A model generated the notes under the pieces. It was not told the DNA's origin. It worked only from the letters and a program-made list of their open reading frames with translations, and ran no database searches. A stretch of 64,000 nt of DNA, from assembly GCA_030447645.1 (NCBI GenBank), contig JAUJOM010000006.1:20302-84301 (forward strand), in the 5' to 3' direction. The position numbers were made by a program, and so were the translations under genes. The DNA is from Longimicrobiaceae bacterium (GTDB lineage: Bacteria; Gemmatimonadota; Gemmatimonadetes; Longimicrobiales; Longimicrobiaceae). Below, piece by piece: positions 1-7,865 of the stretch; the stretch's first letter is position 1, and each line of letters opens with the position of its first letter.

Positions 1-1227
1 ATGGGCGCGATCCGGGTTGGGAAGATGGCAAAGTATCTCGCGGCCTTCGGTCACGATGTTCGCGTGGTGACCGCACGGGATCAGCCGCTGCAGCAGACCG
101 TCCCGGTGGAACTCGAAGAGGAGCGGATCGAGCGCACCCGCTGGATCAGTGTGAACAGGCCCGCGGAGATGGCAATGGGGGGGCGCGCCCGGATCGCAGC
201 GCAGGGATACTCCGGAGCAGGCCGTGGGCTGAAGGGCCTGGGGGCGATTTACAAGCGGGTAACCAACATCCCGGACGGGGAGGTGGGCTGGGCGCCCTTT
301 GCGCTCAGGGCGGCGTCACGCCTGATTGCCGACTGGAAACCCGATGTGCTGTACGCGAGCGCTCTGCCATACACATCACTGCTGGTTGCGCATGTGTTGT
401 CCCGCAGGCACCGAATTCCCTGGGTAGCGGAGTTGCGCGACCTGTGGACTGACAATCCGTACCAGCCCTACACCCCGTGGCGCAAGAAGCTGGACGGCAG
501 GCTGGAGAAACGCATCTTGTCTTCCGCCGCGGGCGTGGTCACCGTTTCCGAACCGCTCGGCGGAACCCTACAAGCCAAGTACGCGAAACCCACCGCGGTG
601 GTGTTGAACGGGTTTGATGCCGAGGACTGTGCGAAGCCTCAATCCGCGGTACCGGCTGCGGGCTCGACCTTGCGAGTCGTTTATACCGGAATGGTGTATG
701 CGGGAAAACGGGATCCGACGCCACTCTTTCTCGCGCTGCGCGGAATGGGGGATGCAGCCACACAGGTTCGTGTGGTGTTCTACGGGCGCTACCTGGACGC
801 GGTTCGCGATCTGGCCCGGCACCACAACGTCGAGCACCTGGTGGAAGTAAATGAACCCATTGCATACACCGAGGCGCTTCAAGCTCAGGCTGAAGCGGAT
901 GTCCTGCTGCTGCTCTTGTGGAACAGTCCACAGGAGAAGGGGATATACACCGGCAAGGTGTTCGAGTACTTCGGTGCAAGAAGGCCGATCCTGGTCATTG
1001 GTCCCGACAACAACGTGGCGGCGACGCTGATCGTGCAGCGGCGAGCAGGCGTTGTTCTGAACGACCCGGCAGCAATCGCGGAGCAACTTCGTCAATGGCT
1101 CCGACTCAAGTCGGAGTGCGGAGCTTTGCCGCCGCTACCCGAGGAGGCGCTGGTAGGGTTGTCCCGAAAGGAACAGGCGCGAAGCCTGGAGCGATTTCTT
1201 CACCAACTCGTGCCCACTGGATCATGA
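1..1227 (+). CDS. Glycosyltransferase family 4, 5' end outside the window
   Basis: The 408 visible residues read as a GT-B fold glycosyltransferase that would transfer a sugar from a nucleotide donor during polysaccharide assembly at the inner membrane. The opening GAIRVGKMAKYL lies where GT4 proteins are already past their first beta strand and glycine-rich loop, so the true start is upstream and the ATG at base 1 is probably internal. AELRDLWTDNPY (around residue 140) is typical of WcaI-like GT4 enzymes. YTGMVYAGKRDP opens the C-terminal donor domain, and GKVFEYFGARRPIL holds the usual donor-binding glutamate region. The stop overlaps the next start (ATGA), so the two are translationally coupled. 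Substrate cannot be told from sequence. Confidence 0.85.
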   Translation: MGAIRVGKMAKYLAAFGHDVRVVTARDQPLQQTVPVELEEERIERTRWISVNRPAEMAMGGRARIAAQGYSGAGRGLKGLGAIYKRVTNIPDGEVGWAPFALRAASRLIADWKPDVLYASALPYTSLLVAHVLSRRHRIPWVAELRDLWTDNPYQPYTPWRKKLDGRLEKRILSSAAGVVTVSEPLGGTLQAKYAKPTAVVLNGFDAEDCAKPQSAVPAAGSTLRVVYTGMVYAGKRDPTPLFLALRGMGDAATQVRVVFYGRYLDAVRDLARHHNVEHLVEVNEPIAYTEALQAQAEADVLLLLLWNSPQEKGIYTGKVFEYFGARRPILVIGPDNNVAATLIVQRRAGVVLNDPAAIAEQLRQWLRLKSECGALPPLPEEALVGLSRKEQARSLERFLHQLVPTGS

Positions 1228-2576
1228 ACATTCCCAGGAACTGGGGAACCGTTTTCTCCGCCGGATGGTTTGCCACGGGTGTGTTCCTGACGACGACCAC
1301 CCAGCTGCGGCCGTCCGGCGGAATCCCCGTGGGACCTGGCGAGGCCATGCTCGCTCTTTGGACGCTTGTAGCCCTGGTCCTCCTGCTGTCGCGCTCCAGC
1401 TACTCTGGTCTTTTACTCGCGAAACCTGTTTTGGGCTTCTGGGCCGTCGCGTTCACCCTTTTGTTCACGGGTTTCGTGTTCTCGTCCGCCCATGTCTTCG
1501 CGGTGCACCACGTTTACCACGATGCCCTGGCGTTCCTCTTCGTGGCATTACTGTTTTGCGTGTATGCATCCAGGCAGAACGTGCTGGAGCACATGGAGCT
1601 ATCCGCGCGTTTCCTGCTGCCGCTCGTGGTGATTCCGATGCTCCTGCTCTTGCTGCTGCACCGGCTAACCGTGGGCCCGTTTATGTTGTGGATGGGAAAC
1701 GAGTTGGGGGTCCGGTTTCAGGGCCTCTCCGAGAACCCCAACCAGCTGGCGCTTGCAGTCGTTGCCGCGCCGTTCGTAGCGTTTCACTTCTTTACGCATG
1801 CCCGTGGCCTCTTCCAGAAGGGCTGGTACCTGTTGCTGGCGGGGGCAGCGGTTCCGCTCGGAATGGCGACGAAAAGCGACGCGCTGGCGGTTGGCTGGAC
1901 CGTGAGCGGAGTGCTGGTCGTCCTGGGACTTTTCGCCTATTCGACCACGCGAACCGGCCACAGCGCGTGGAAGCTCTGGTTTTTCTACATAGTGGTTCCC
2001 GCAGCCGCGGTAATGGCTCTAGGCTGGTTGGGCGGCAGGGGGTACGCCGTGATCTCCGAGAAGATGACGGGCATCTACAACACCGGCGGGCAGGGTTCGT
2101 ACCGGGTGCTGCTGTGGGAGCATGGCATCGAGGCGATTGCGGCTTCGCCCGTGTTCGGCCATGGGCCGGGCGCACACTCCGGGCACTATGGGCCTTTTGG
2201 ACAGCAGGAAGCGCACAACACGCTCATTGACTGGGGTGCCAGTACGGGTATTTCTGGCATTCTGCTCTTCCTTTTGTTTCTTGGCTGGGCGGCCTACCGA
2301 GCCTGGCGCAATGGGTCGGTAGTTCTCTGCGTGGCAGTCGTCGCCCTGGCTGGCTTCAGCTTGCTACACTACGTGGTGCGGCACCCGATCTTCTGGTTCT
2401 ACATCACCGCGGCGGTGGGGTTGTCACTGGCCAGCCAGCAGGCTACCGCTGCGGCGCGCGGAATGCGAGCACGCAGGAGCGGACCAAACATCCCGCTGGG
2501 AACCCCAGCCCCTGGTCGCGTTCCCGTGCTCACCGCTGGGCGCTCCCTTTCGCCCCACGTGTCGAGCCGCAACTAG
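1224..2576 (+). CDS. O-antigen ligase / Wzy-type polymerase membrane protein
   Basis: A 450-residue polytopic membrane protein with about ten hydrophobic segments. SENPNQLAL in the middle and a periplasmic-loop-like GHGPGAHSGHYGPFGQQEAHNTLIDWG near residue 320 match the O-antigen ligase/polymerase (Wzy_C) family, which joins undecaprenyl-linked oligosaccharides into chains or onto an acceptor. An in-frame extension reaches back to 918, but its sequence is the out-of-frame shadow of the upstream glycosyltransferase. I therefore chose the ATG at 1224, which overlaps the previous stop. Whether it is a polymerase or a ligase cannot be decided; its place beside glycosyltransferases and far from lipid A genes slightly favours polymerase. 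Confidence 0.75.
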   Translation: MNIPRNWGTVFSAGWFATGVFLTTTTQLRPSGGIPVGPGEAMLALWTLVALVLLLSRSSYSGLLLAKPVLGFWAVAFTLLFTGFVFSSAHVFAVHHVYHDALAFLFVALLFCVYASRQNVLEHMELSARFLLPLVVIPMLLLLLLHRLTVGPFMLWMGNELGVRFQGLSENPNQLALAVVAAPFVAFHFFTHARGLFQKGWYLLLAGAAVPLGMATKSDALAVGWTVSGVLVVLGLFAYSTTRTGHSAWKLWFFYIVVPAAAVMALGWLGGRGYAVISEKMTGIYNTGGQGSYRVLLWEHGIEAIAASPVFGHGPGAHSGHYGPFGQQEAHNTLIDWGASTGISGILLFLLFLGWAAYRAWRNGSVVLCVAVVALAGFSLLHYVVRHPIFWFYITAAVGLSLASQQATAAARGMRARRSGPNIPLGTPAPGRVPVLTAGRSLSPHVSSRN

Positions 2577-2599
2577 CGCCCGGCGTACGCGAGTAAACG

Positions 2600-4612
2600 A
2601 TGTGTGGTTTAGCGGGTTTTTGGGGACGCGGACTCAGTGCTGATGCGTCCGCGAATGTGGCACGGCGGATGTCCGGAGCCATCCACTACCGCGGGCCGGA
2701 TGATGCCGGTCACTGGGCGGATCCCACCACCGGGATCGTGCTTGCGCATCGCCGTCTCGCGATCCTCGACCTGTCGCCGGAGGGCCACCAGCCGATGCTC
2801 TCCCGTAGCGGGCGCTACGTCATCGTATTCAACGGCGAGATCTATAATTTCCGTGAGATTCGCGCCGAGCTGGAAGACCACCACCACCAGGCAGCACTGC
2901 CGCGCTTTCGCGGTCACTCCGACACCGAGGTCATGCTCGCGGCGTTCGAGGCATGGGGTGTGGAAGGAGCTGTGGAGCGCTTCATCGGCATGTTCGCGTT
3001 CGCACTGTGGGACCGCGAACGCCGAGCGCTGTACCTGACACGCGATCGGCTCGGAATCAAGCCGCTATATTACGGCTGGGCGAACAACAGCTTGCTGTTC
3101 GGCTCGGAGCTCAAAGCGCTGGCGGCGCATCCCGATTTCGGGAACGAGATCGACCGTGGCGCCCTGGCGCTGCTGATGCGCCACAACTGTATCCCTGCTC
3201 CGTACAGTATCTACAAGGGCATTCACAAGCTTCTACCTGGAACGATCCTCACGATTCGGTCCCCGGATGAGCCGCCGCCCGTGCCCGCTCCGTACTGGAG
3301 TGCGCGACAGGTTGCGGAGCAGGGAACCCGCAATCTGTTGCAGTGCACGGATCGCGAAGCCATCGAGCAGCTGGATGGGCTACTCCGGGAGGCGATTCGC
3401 CTGCGCATGGTTGCCGACGTGCCGCTGGGCGCCTTTCTTTCCGGCGGGATTGATTCATCGGCCGTGGTTGCGCTGATGCAGGCGCAGAGTGATCGCCCGG
3501 TCAAGACATTCTCCATCGGCTTCGCGGAGGAGGGCTACAACGAGGCGAAACACGCCGCCGCCGTGGCCGCCCATCTCGGCACCGAGCACACGGAGCTCTA
3601 CGTCACGCCGGACGAAGCGATGGCTGTAGTCCCGAAGCTCCCCTACATGTACGACGAGCCGTTCGCCGACTCTTCCCAGATCCCTACCTACCTGGTCTCC
3701 GCGCTGGCGCGCCAGCATGTGACGGTAAGTTTGTCGGGCGACGGCGGGGACGAGCTGTTCGCCGGGTACAACCGGCACGTTTGGGGAAAGAAGATCTGGA
3801 AGCGCGTCGGGTGGATGCCGCTGGGCCTGCGTCGAGCTGGAGCACATGCCATGACATCGGTCTCCCCGGAGCGGTGGGATGAGCTCTTCCGTAGCGGGGG
3901 CAGCCTGCTCCGGCGCGCAGCACGCCACCGCACGCCTGGCGACAAGCTGCACAAGCTTGCGGGAGTGCTGGGGGCCGAGAGCCCGGAAGCCATGTACCGC
4001 ACGCTGACCTCGCATTGGAAAGATCCAGCGTCACTGGTGCTTGGGTCAGTCGAGCCCCCGACCCTGTTGACCAGCACTGCCGCCTGGGCTGATCTATCCG
4101 ATGTCACCGAGCGCATGGCTTTTCTGGACCTCGTGTCCTATCTCCCCGACGACATTCTAACCAAGGTAGATCGCGCGAGCATGGCCGTGAGTTTGGAAGC
4201 GAGGGTGCCGCTCCTGGATCATCGCGTGGTGGAGTTTGCCTGGCGCACTCCCCTGGCGATGAAGATTCGGGGGGGCCAGAGCAAGTGGCTGCTGCGCCAG
4301 GTCCTTTACCGGTACGTTCCGCGAAAGCTCGTCGAGCGCCCCAAGACAGGATTTGGTATTCCGCTGCATGCCTGGCTCCGCGGGCCGATGCGCGATTGGG
4401 CGGAATCGCTGCTGGATGGAAAGCGGCTACGGGAGGAGGGTTTTTTCGATGCGGCACAGGTGCGTGCAAAGTGGGTCGAGCATTTATCCGGGACCCGGAA
4501 CTGGGCGCACGCTCTGTGGGACGTATTGATGTTCCAGGCATGGCTGGAGTCCCAAGACGAGGTGCAGCCGCGCGTTGGTTTGGACGCTACAGACGTGGGT
4601 GTGGGCATTTGA
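2600..4612 (+). CDS. asnB: Asparagine synthase (glutamine-hydrolysing)
   Basis: 670 residues, normal for AsnB. The protein begins MCGLAGF, so Cys2 becomes the N-terminal nucleophile of the class II glutaminase domain (about residues 1-200). RGPDD and NGEIYN are glutamine-binding motifs. The synthetase half has the PP-loop LSGGIDSSAV near residue 280 and SGDGGDELF further on. The enzyme moves ammonia from glutamine to a carboxylate activated by ATP. Its place between a Wzy-like gene and a glycosyltransferase is common for AsnB paralogues in polysaccharide loci, where some are thought to amidate sugar carboxylates; that role is inference. Its stop overlaps the next gene's TTG start. Confidence 0.9.
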   Translation: MCGLAGFWGRGLSADASANVARRMSGAIHYRGPDDAGHWADPTTGIVLAHRRLAILDLSPEGHQPMLSRSGRYVIVFNGEIYNFREIRAELEDHHHQAALPRFRGHSDTEVMLAAFEAWGVEGAVERFIGMFAFALWDRERRALYLTRDRLGIKPLYYGWANNSLLFGSELKALAAHPDFGNEIDRGALALLMRHNCIPAPYSIYKGIHKLLPGTILTIRSPDEPPPVPAPYWSARQVAEQGTRNLLQCTDREAIEQLDGLLREAIRLRMVADVPLGAFLSGGIDSSAVVALMQAQSDRPVKTFSIGFAEEGYNEAKHAAAVAAHLGTEHTELYVTPDEAMAVVPKLPYMYDEPFADSSQIPTYLVSALARQHVTVSLSGDGGDELFAGYNRHVWGKKIWKRVGWMPLGLRRAGAHAMTSVSPERWDELFRSGGSLLRRAARHRTPGDKLHKLAGVLGAESPEAMYRTLTSHWKDPASLVLGSVEPPTLLTSTAAWADLSDVTERMAFLDLVSYLPDDILTKVDRASMAVSLEARVPLLDHRVVEFAWRTPLAMKIRGGQSKWLLRQVLYRYVPRKLVERPKTGFGIPLHAWLRGPMRDWAESLLDGKRLREEGFFDAAQVRAKWVEHLSGTRNWAHALWDVLMFQAWLESQDEVQPRVGLDATDVGVGI

Positions 4613-5832
4613 GGCTTCTCCATATTACTACGGTTCCCATGTCGCTGGCCTTTTTCAGGGGCCAGGTTGGATATATGAAGGCACGGGGAATCGACGTGTT
4701 CGCGCTGTCGTCACCAGGAAAAGACCTGGAGGAATTTGGCCGGCGGGAGGACGTGCCGGTGTATGGGGTTGAGATGCTGCGGAGCATCTCTCCGCTTCGC
4801 GATCTTGTTGCCCTCTGGAGCATCGTCCGCCTGATCCGCCGTCTCCGCCCGCACATTGTACACGCGCATACTCCCAAGGGCGGGCTGCTTGGCATGATCG
4901 CGGCGTGGCTGGCGCGGGTGCCGGTACGGATCTACCACATCCGCGGCCTGCCGCTGATGACGGCTTCCGGACCCAGGCGAACGCTGCTCAAGTGGACGGA
5001 ACGGATTGCCTGCGCACTCGCGAATCGGGTGCTGTGCGTAAGCCACTCCGTCCGCGAGGTCGCGATTGCTGAACGGTTGTGCCCGCCGCAAAAAATCCAT
5101 GTACTTCTGGGTGGAAGTGGGAATGGAGTGGACGCAACCGGCCGCTTCGATCCCCGCAATGTAGGGGAAAGCGCCCGTGCCAAGACACGGCTCCAGTACG
5201 GGATTCCGGATGACGCGCTGGTGGTCGGGTTTGTGGGCCGTCTTGTTCGCGACAAGGGAATCGTCGAACTGGCGGAGGCCTGGCGGATTTTGCGTGAAGA
5301 GCTGCCCGACCTGCACCTCTTACTCGCTGGCCCCTTTGAAGCCGAGGATCCGGTGCCGCCGAGCGTCGAGGCGGCACTTCGTCAAGATTCCCGGGTTCAT
5401 CTGACCGGAATGGACTGGAACACTCCACCGCTCTACGCCGCCATGGATCTCCTGGTACTGCCAACCTATCGGGAAGGCTTTCCAAACGCTCCGCTCGAAG
5501 CCGCCTCGATGGCTCTCCCGGTTGTAGCCACGCGCATCCCGGGTTGCACCGACGCGATTGCTGATGGGGTGACGGGAACCCTGGTGCCGCCCCGCGACGC
5601 TGCTTCGTTGGCAGTGGCACTCCGGGCGTACCTCCAAGATCCCGAAAGGCGCCGCTCCCACGGCCGAGCCGGGCGGGAGCGGGTGTTGCGTGAGTTCCGG
5701 CGCGAAACGATCTGGGAAGCGCTGTTCGGGGAGTACTTCGAGATGGCGCGACGAAAGCAGCTGCCGCTTGCTGCCGCATCCCCGGTTGCTGGGCGCGCGT
5801 CGGGCTCGCTCTCGAGTGCTTCGTCGAGCTAG
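4609..5832 (+). CDS. Glycosyltransferase family 4
   Basis: About 407 residues. The N-terminal domain begins LRLLHITTVPMSLAFF and contains RPHIVHAHTPKGGLLG. The donor domain has VGFVGRLVRDKGIVELAEAW and the E-x7-E type motif YREGFPNAPLEAASMALPVVA, all diagnostic of GT4 retaining transferases acting on the cytoplasmic face of the membrane. The open frame extends upstream to 4285, but that part overlaps asnB out of frame. The best start is TTG at 4609, which overlaps the asnB stop (TTGA) and gives the expected N-terminus. Its sugar specificity is unknown. The WbnK/PglA-like opening HITTVP fits transfer of an early sugar in a repeat unit. Confidence 0.85.
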   Translation: MRLLHITTVPMSLAFFRGQVGYMKARGIDVFALSSPGKDLEEFGRREDVPVYGVEMLRSISPLRDLVALWSIVRLIRRLRPHIVHAHTPKGGLLGMIAAWLARVPVRIYHIRGLPLMTASGPRRTLLKWTERIACALANRVLCVSHSVREVAIAERLCPPQKIHVLLGGSGNGVDATGRFDPRNVGESARAKTRLQYGIPDDALVVGFVGRLVRDKGIVELAEAWRILREELPDLHLLLAGPFEAEDPVPPSVEAALRQDSRVHLTGMDWNTPPLYAAMDLLVLPTYREGFPNAPLEAASMALPVVATRIPGCTDAIADGVTGTLVPPRDAASLAVALRAYLQDPERRRSHGRAGRERVLREFRRETIWEALFGEYFEMARRKQLPLAAASPVAGRASGSLSSASSS

Positions 5833-5839
5833 CCACACC

Positions 5840-6997
5840 ATGTCACCGATAGGACACCACGCCACCGACAATCGGATCTACCTGTCCAGCCCCCACATGG
5901 GCGAGCTGGAGCAGAGCTACATCCATGAAGCGTTTGAAAGCAACTGGATTGCTCCGCTTGGGCCGCACGTCGACGCGTTTGAGCGAGAGTTCTGCGAGGC
6001 GGTGGGGAGTCCTCATGGCGCGGCGCTCAGCTCGGGCACGGCCGCGCTACACCTCGGATTGCGCCTCGTAGGAGTCGGGCCTGGCGATGATGTTCTGGTA
6101 AGCACGTTTACCTTCGCGGCCAGCGTGTATCCCATCCGCTACCTCGGTGCCAACCCCGTGTTCATCGACAGCGAACGGGCCTCCTGGAACATGGACCCGG
6201 AGCTGCTGGCGGAAACCCTGGAGGCACATGCCCGGCGCGGACGGCTCCCGAAGGCGGTGGTCGTAGTGCATCTTTATGGCCAGAGCGCCGACCTCGACCC
6301 GATCATCGAAGCCTGCGAACGCTACAATGTGCCGCTGGTAGAGGATGCTGCCGAAGCGCTTGGAGCCACCTACAAGGGCCGCACACCCGGCACGCTCGGC
6401 CAGGTGGGGATTTTCTCCTTCAACGGAAACAAGATCATCACCACCTCGGGGGGTGGGATGCTCATCTCGAGAAGTGCGGCACTGATCGAGCACGCCCGCA
6501 AGCTTGCTACACAGGCGCGGGATGATGCTCCCCATTACGAGCACTCCGAGATCGGCTACAACTACCGGCTGAGCAATGTGCTCGCCGGGATCGGCCGCGG
6601 ACAGCTACGCGTGCTCGACGAGCGGGTTGACGCGCGACGACGGAACTTCGGCTTTTATCAGAGTGAGCTTGAAGGTGTTTCGGGCATCGAGTTCATGCCC
6701 GAAGCAGCCTATGGGCGCCATTCCCGCTGGCTCACCACGCTGACGATCGAACCCGAAGCATTCGGTGCCGGTCGGGAAGAGGTGCGGCTCGCTCTGGCCG
6801 CTGAGAACATCGAGGCACGCCCGCTGTGGAAGCCCATGCATCTGCAACCCGTGTTCGCAGGCGCCGAAACCGCTGGTGGCGGCGTCGCTGAGCACCTGTT
6901 CGCTCGGGGTCTGTGCCTGCCTTCCGGATCGAACCTGCGGGAGAGTGACCTGGAGCGGGTCGTGAAAGTCATTGGAACGATGGCGCGCTCCGTGTAA
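5840..6997 (+). CDS. DegT/DnrJ/EryC1 family sugar aminotransferase (PglE-like)
   Basis: 385 residues of a PLP-dependent fold I aminotransferase that converts a 4-keto sugar nucleotide to the 4-amino sugar, usually with glutamate as donor. RIYLSSPHMG and NWIAPLGPHVDAFE match the PglE/perosamine-synthase branch. SGTAALHL, VEDAAEALGA and FSFNGNKIITTSGGG are PLP-binding motifs; the Schiff-base lysine is about residue 198. The ATG at 5840 was chosen because the upstream extension to 5690 is a shadow of the preceding glycosyltransferase. Together with the PglF-like dehydratase (15574-17459) and the PglD-like acetyltransferase (18904-19587) it would complete a bacillosamine-type route. That pathway is inferred, not shown. 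Confidence 0.85.
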   Translation: MSPIGHHATDNRIYLSSPHMGELEQSYIHEAFESNWIAPLGPHVDAFEREFCEAVGSPHGAALSSGTAALHLGLRLVGVGPGDDVLVSTFTFAASVYPIRYLGANPVFIDSERASWNMDPELLAETLEAHARRGRLPKAVVVVHLYGQSADLDPIIEACERYNVPLVEDAAEALGATYKGRTPGTLGQVGIFSFNGNKIITTSGGGMLISRSAALIEHARKLATQARDDAPHYEHSEIGYNYRLSNVLAGIGRGQLRVLDERVDARRRNFGFYQSELEGVSGIEFMPEAAYGRHSRWLTTLTIEPEAFGAGREEVRLALAAENIEARPLWKPMHLQPVFAGAETAGGGVAEHLFARGLCLPSGSNLRESDLERVVKVIGTMARSV

Positions 6998-7129
6998 GAG
7001 CGCCTCTGGAAGTTTGCCGCGATGTCGCCGCCGCTGGTGCGGCTCCAGTTGTGTGACGCTGCGTGCCCGTGAACCGTCATCGACCCTGGGAAAACTGCGA
7101 GGGTCTCGGCGCGTGCATGGCGTCGCAGG

Positions 7130-7159
7130 TTGTGTCAGGCCGAAGTGGAAGTATATATT
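7130..7159 (+). promoter_or_regulatory. Possible promoter before the polysaccharide export genes
   Basis: TTGTGT (7130-7135) lies 18 bases before TATATT (7154-7159), in an unusually AT-rich spot of the 190-base gap between the aminotransferase and the exporter gene. The exporter start is about 30 bases further on, preceded by GGAG at 7177-7180. This is the only clear break in the 5' half of the locus, so a separate promoter here is reasonable. Seen by eye only. Confidence 0.35.
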
Positions 7160-7189
7160 ACAGCCTTTACTGATCCGGAGTATGAGGAA

Positions 7190-7825
7190 ATGAAATTGTC
7201 TCGTTGGTGGTTGGTTCCTCTTGTGGTGGGCTTGGCGCCGGTCCAGGCTGCCGCGCAGAACTTCGATGCGGGGGCGGGTGTTTCCGTATTGAATCCGGGT
7301 GATGTGGTGCGCGTCACCGTTTGGCGCAAGCCCGAGCTCAGTGGCGAATTTCTGGTCGGGCCTGACAGCACTCTTCAGAGTGCCCTGTACCGGAGCGTGC
7401 GCGCGGGAGGTGTATCGGTACCCACGGCGGAAGCGCGCGTCCGAACGGTGCTGGAGCGGTTTGAGTCCAACCCCCAGTTCGTCATTGAGCCGCTGTTCCG
7501 CGTGGCTGTTGGCGGTGAGGTTCGGAAGCCGGATCTGTACAGCTTTCCTCCGACCGTAACCGTGTCGCAGGCGGTTGCACTCGCGGGCGGCCCAGGCGAA
7601 CGCGGACGGATGGATAGGGTCCGCTTTGTCAGGGAAGGAGCGGAAACGATTCTGGACCTGACCAGACCGGGCACGGAGTCCGCACAGATCCGGCTTCGTT
7701 CCGGTGATCAGATCATCATGGAACGGGACCCGGAAAGGCGCAATCTGCTGCGCGATGTGATCGCGCCGGCGGGCACCCTTGTGGTCCTTTTTCTTCAAAT
7801 CGTGAACGCGATCCGGTTCGGCTGA
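7190..7825 (+). CDS. Polysaccharide export protein, Wza-like (poly_export/SLBB)
   Basis: 211 residues. A signal peptide MKLSRWWLVPLVVGLAPVQAAAQ is followed by NPGDVVRVTVWRKPELSGEFLV, the polysaccharide export domain, then VAVGGEVRKPDLYSF and VSQAVALAGGP, an SLBB-type domain. A hydrophobic C-terminal stretch APAGTLVVLFLQIVNAIRF may be a membrane segment. It is shorter than Wza (about 380 residues), so it probably has one SLBB domain, and I see no lipobox. Such proteins form the outer-membrane or periplasmic export channel together with a Wzc-type co-polymerase, encoded just downstream. The ATG at 7190 was preferred to upstream in-frame codons because it gives an immediate signal peptide. Confidence 0.85.
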   Translation: MKLSRWWLVPLVVGLAPVQAAAQNFDAGAGVSVLNPGDVVRVTVWRKPELSGEFLVGPDSTLQSALYRSVRAGGVSVPTAEARVRTVLERFESNPQFVIEPLFRVAVGGEVRKPDLYSFPPTVTVSQAVALAGGPGERGRMDRVRFVREGAETILDLTRPGTESAQIRLRSGDQIIMERDPERRNLLRDVIAPAGTLVVLFLQIVNAIRFG

Positions 7826-7865
7826 TATATTGCCGTGAATACGATCGTCAGAACGCTCAAGGTTT

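Noticed and set aside
918..1223. N-terminal extension of the O-antigen ligase frame
   Set aside because: It overlaps the upstream glycosyltransferase out of frame and has no membrane or ligase character; the ATGA start at 1224 is better.
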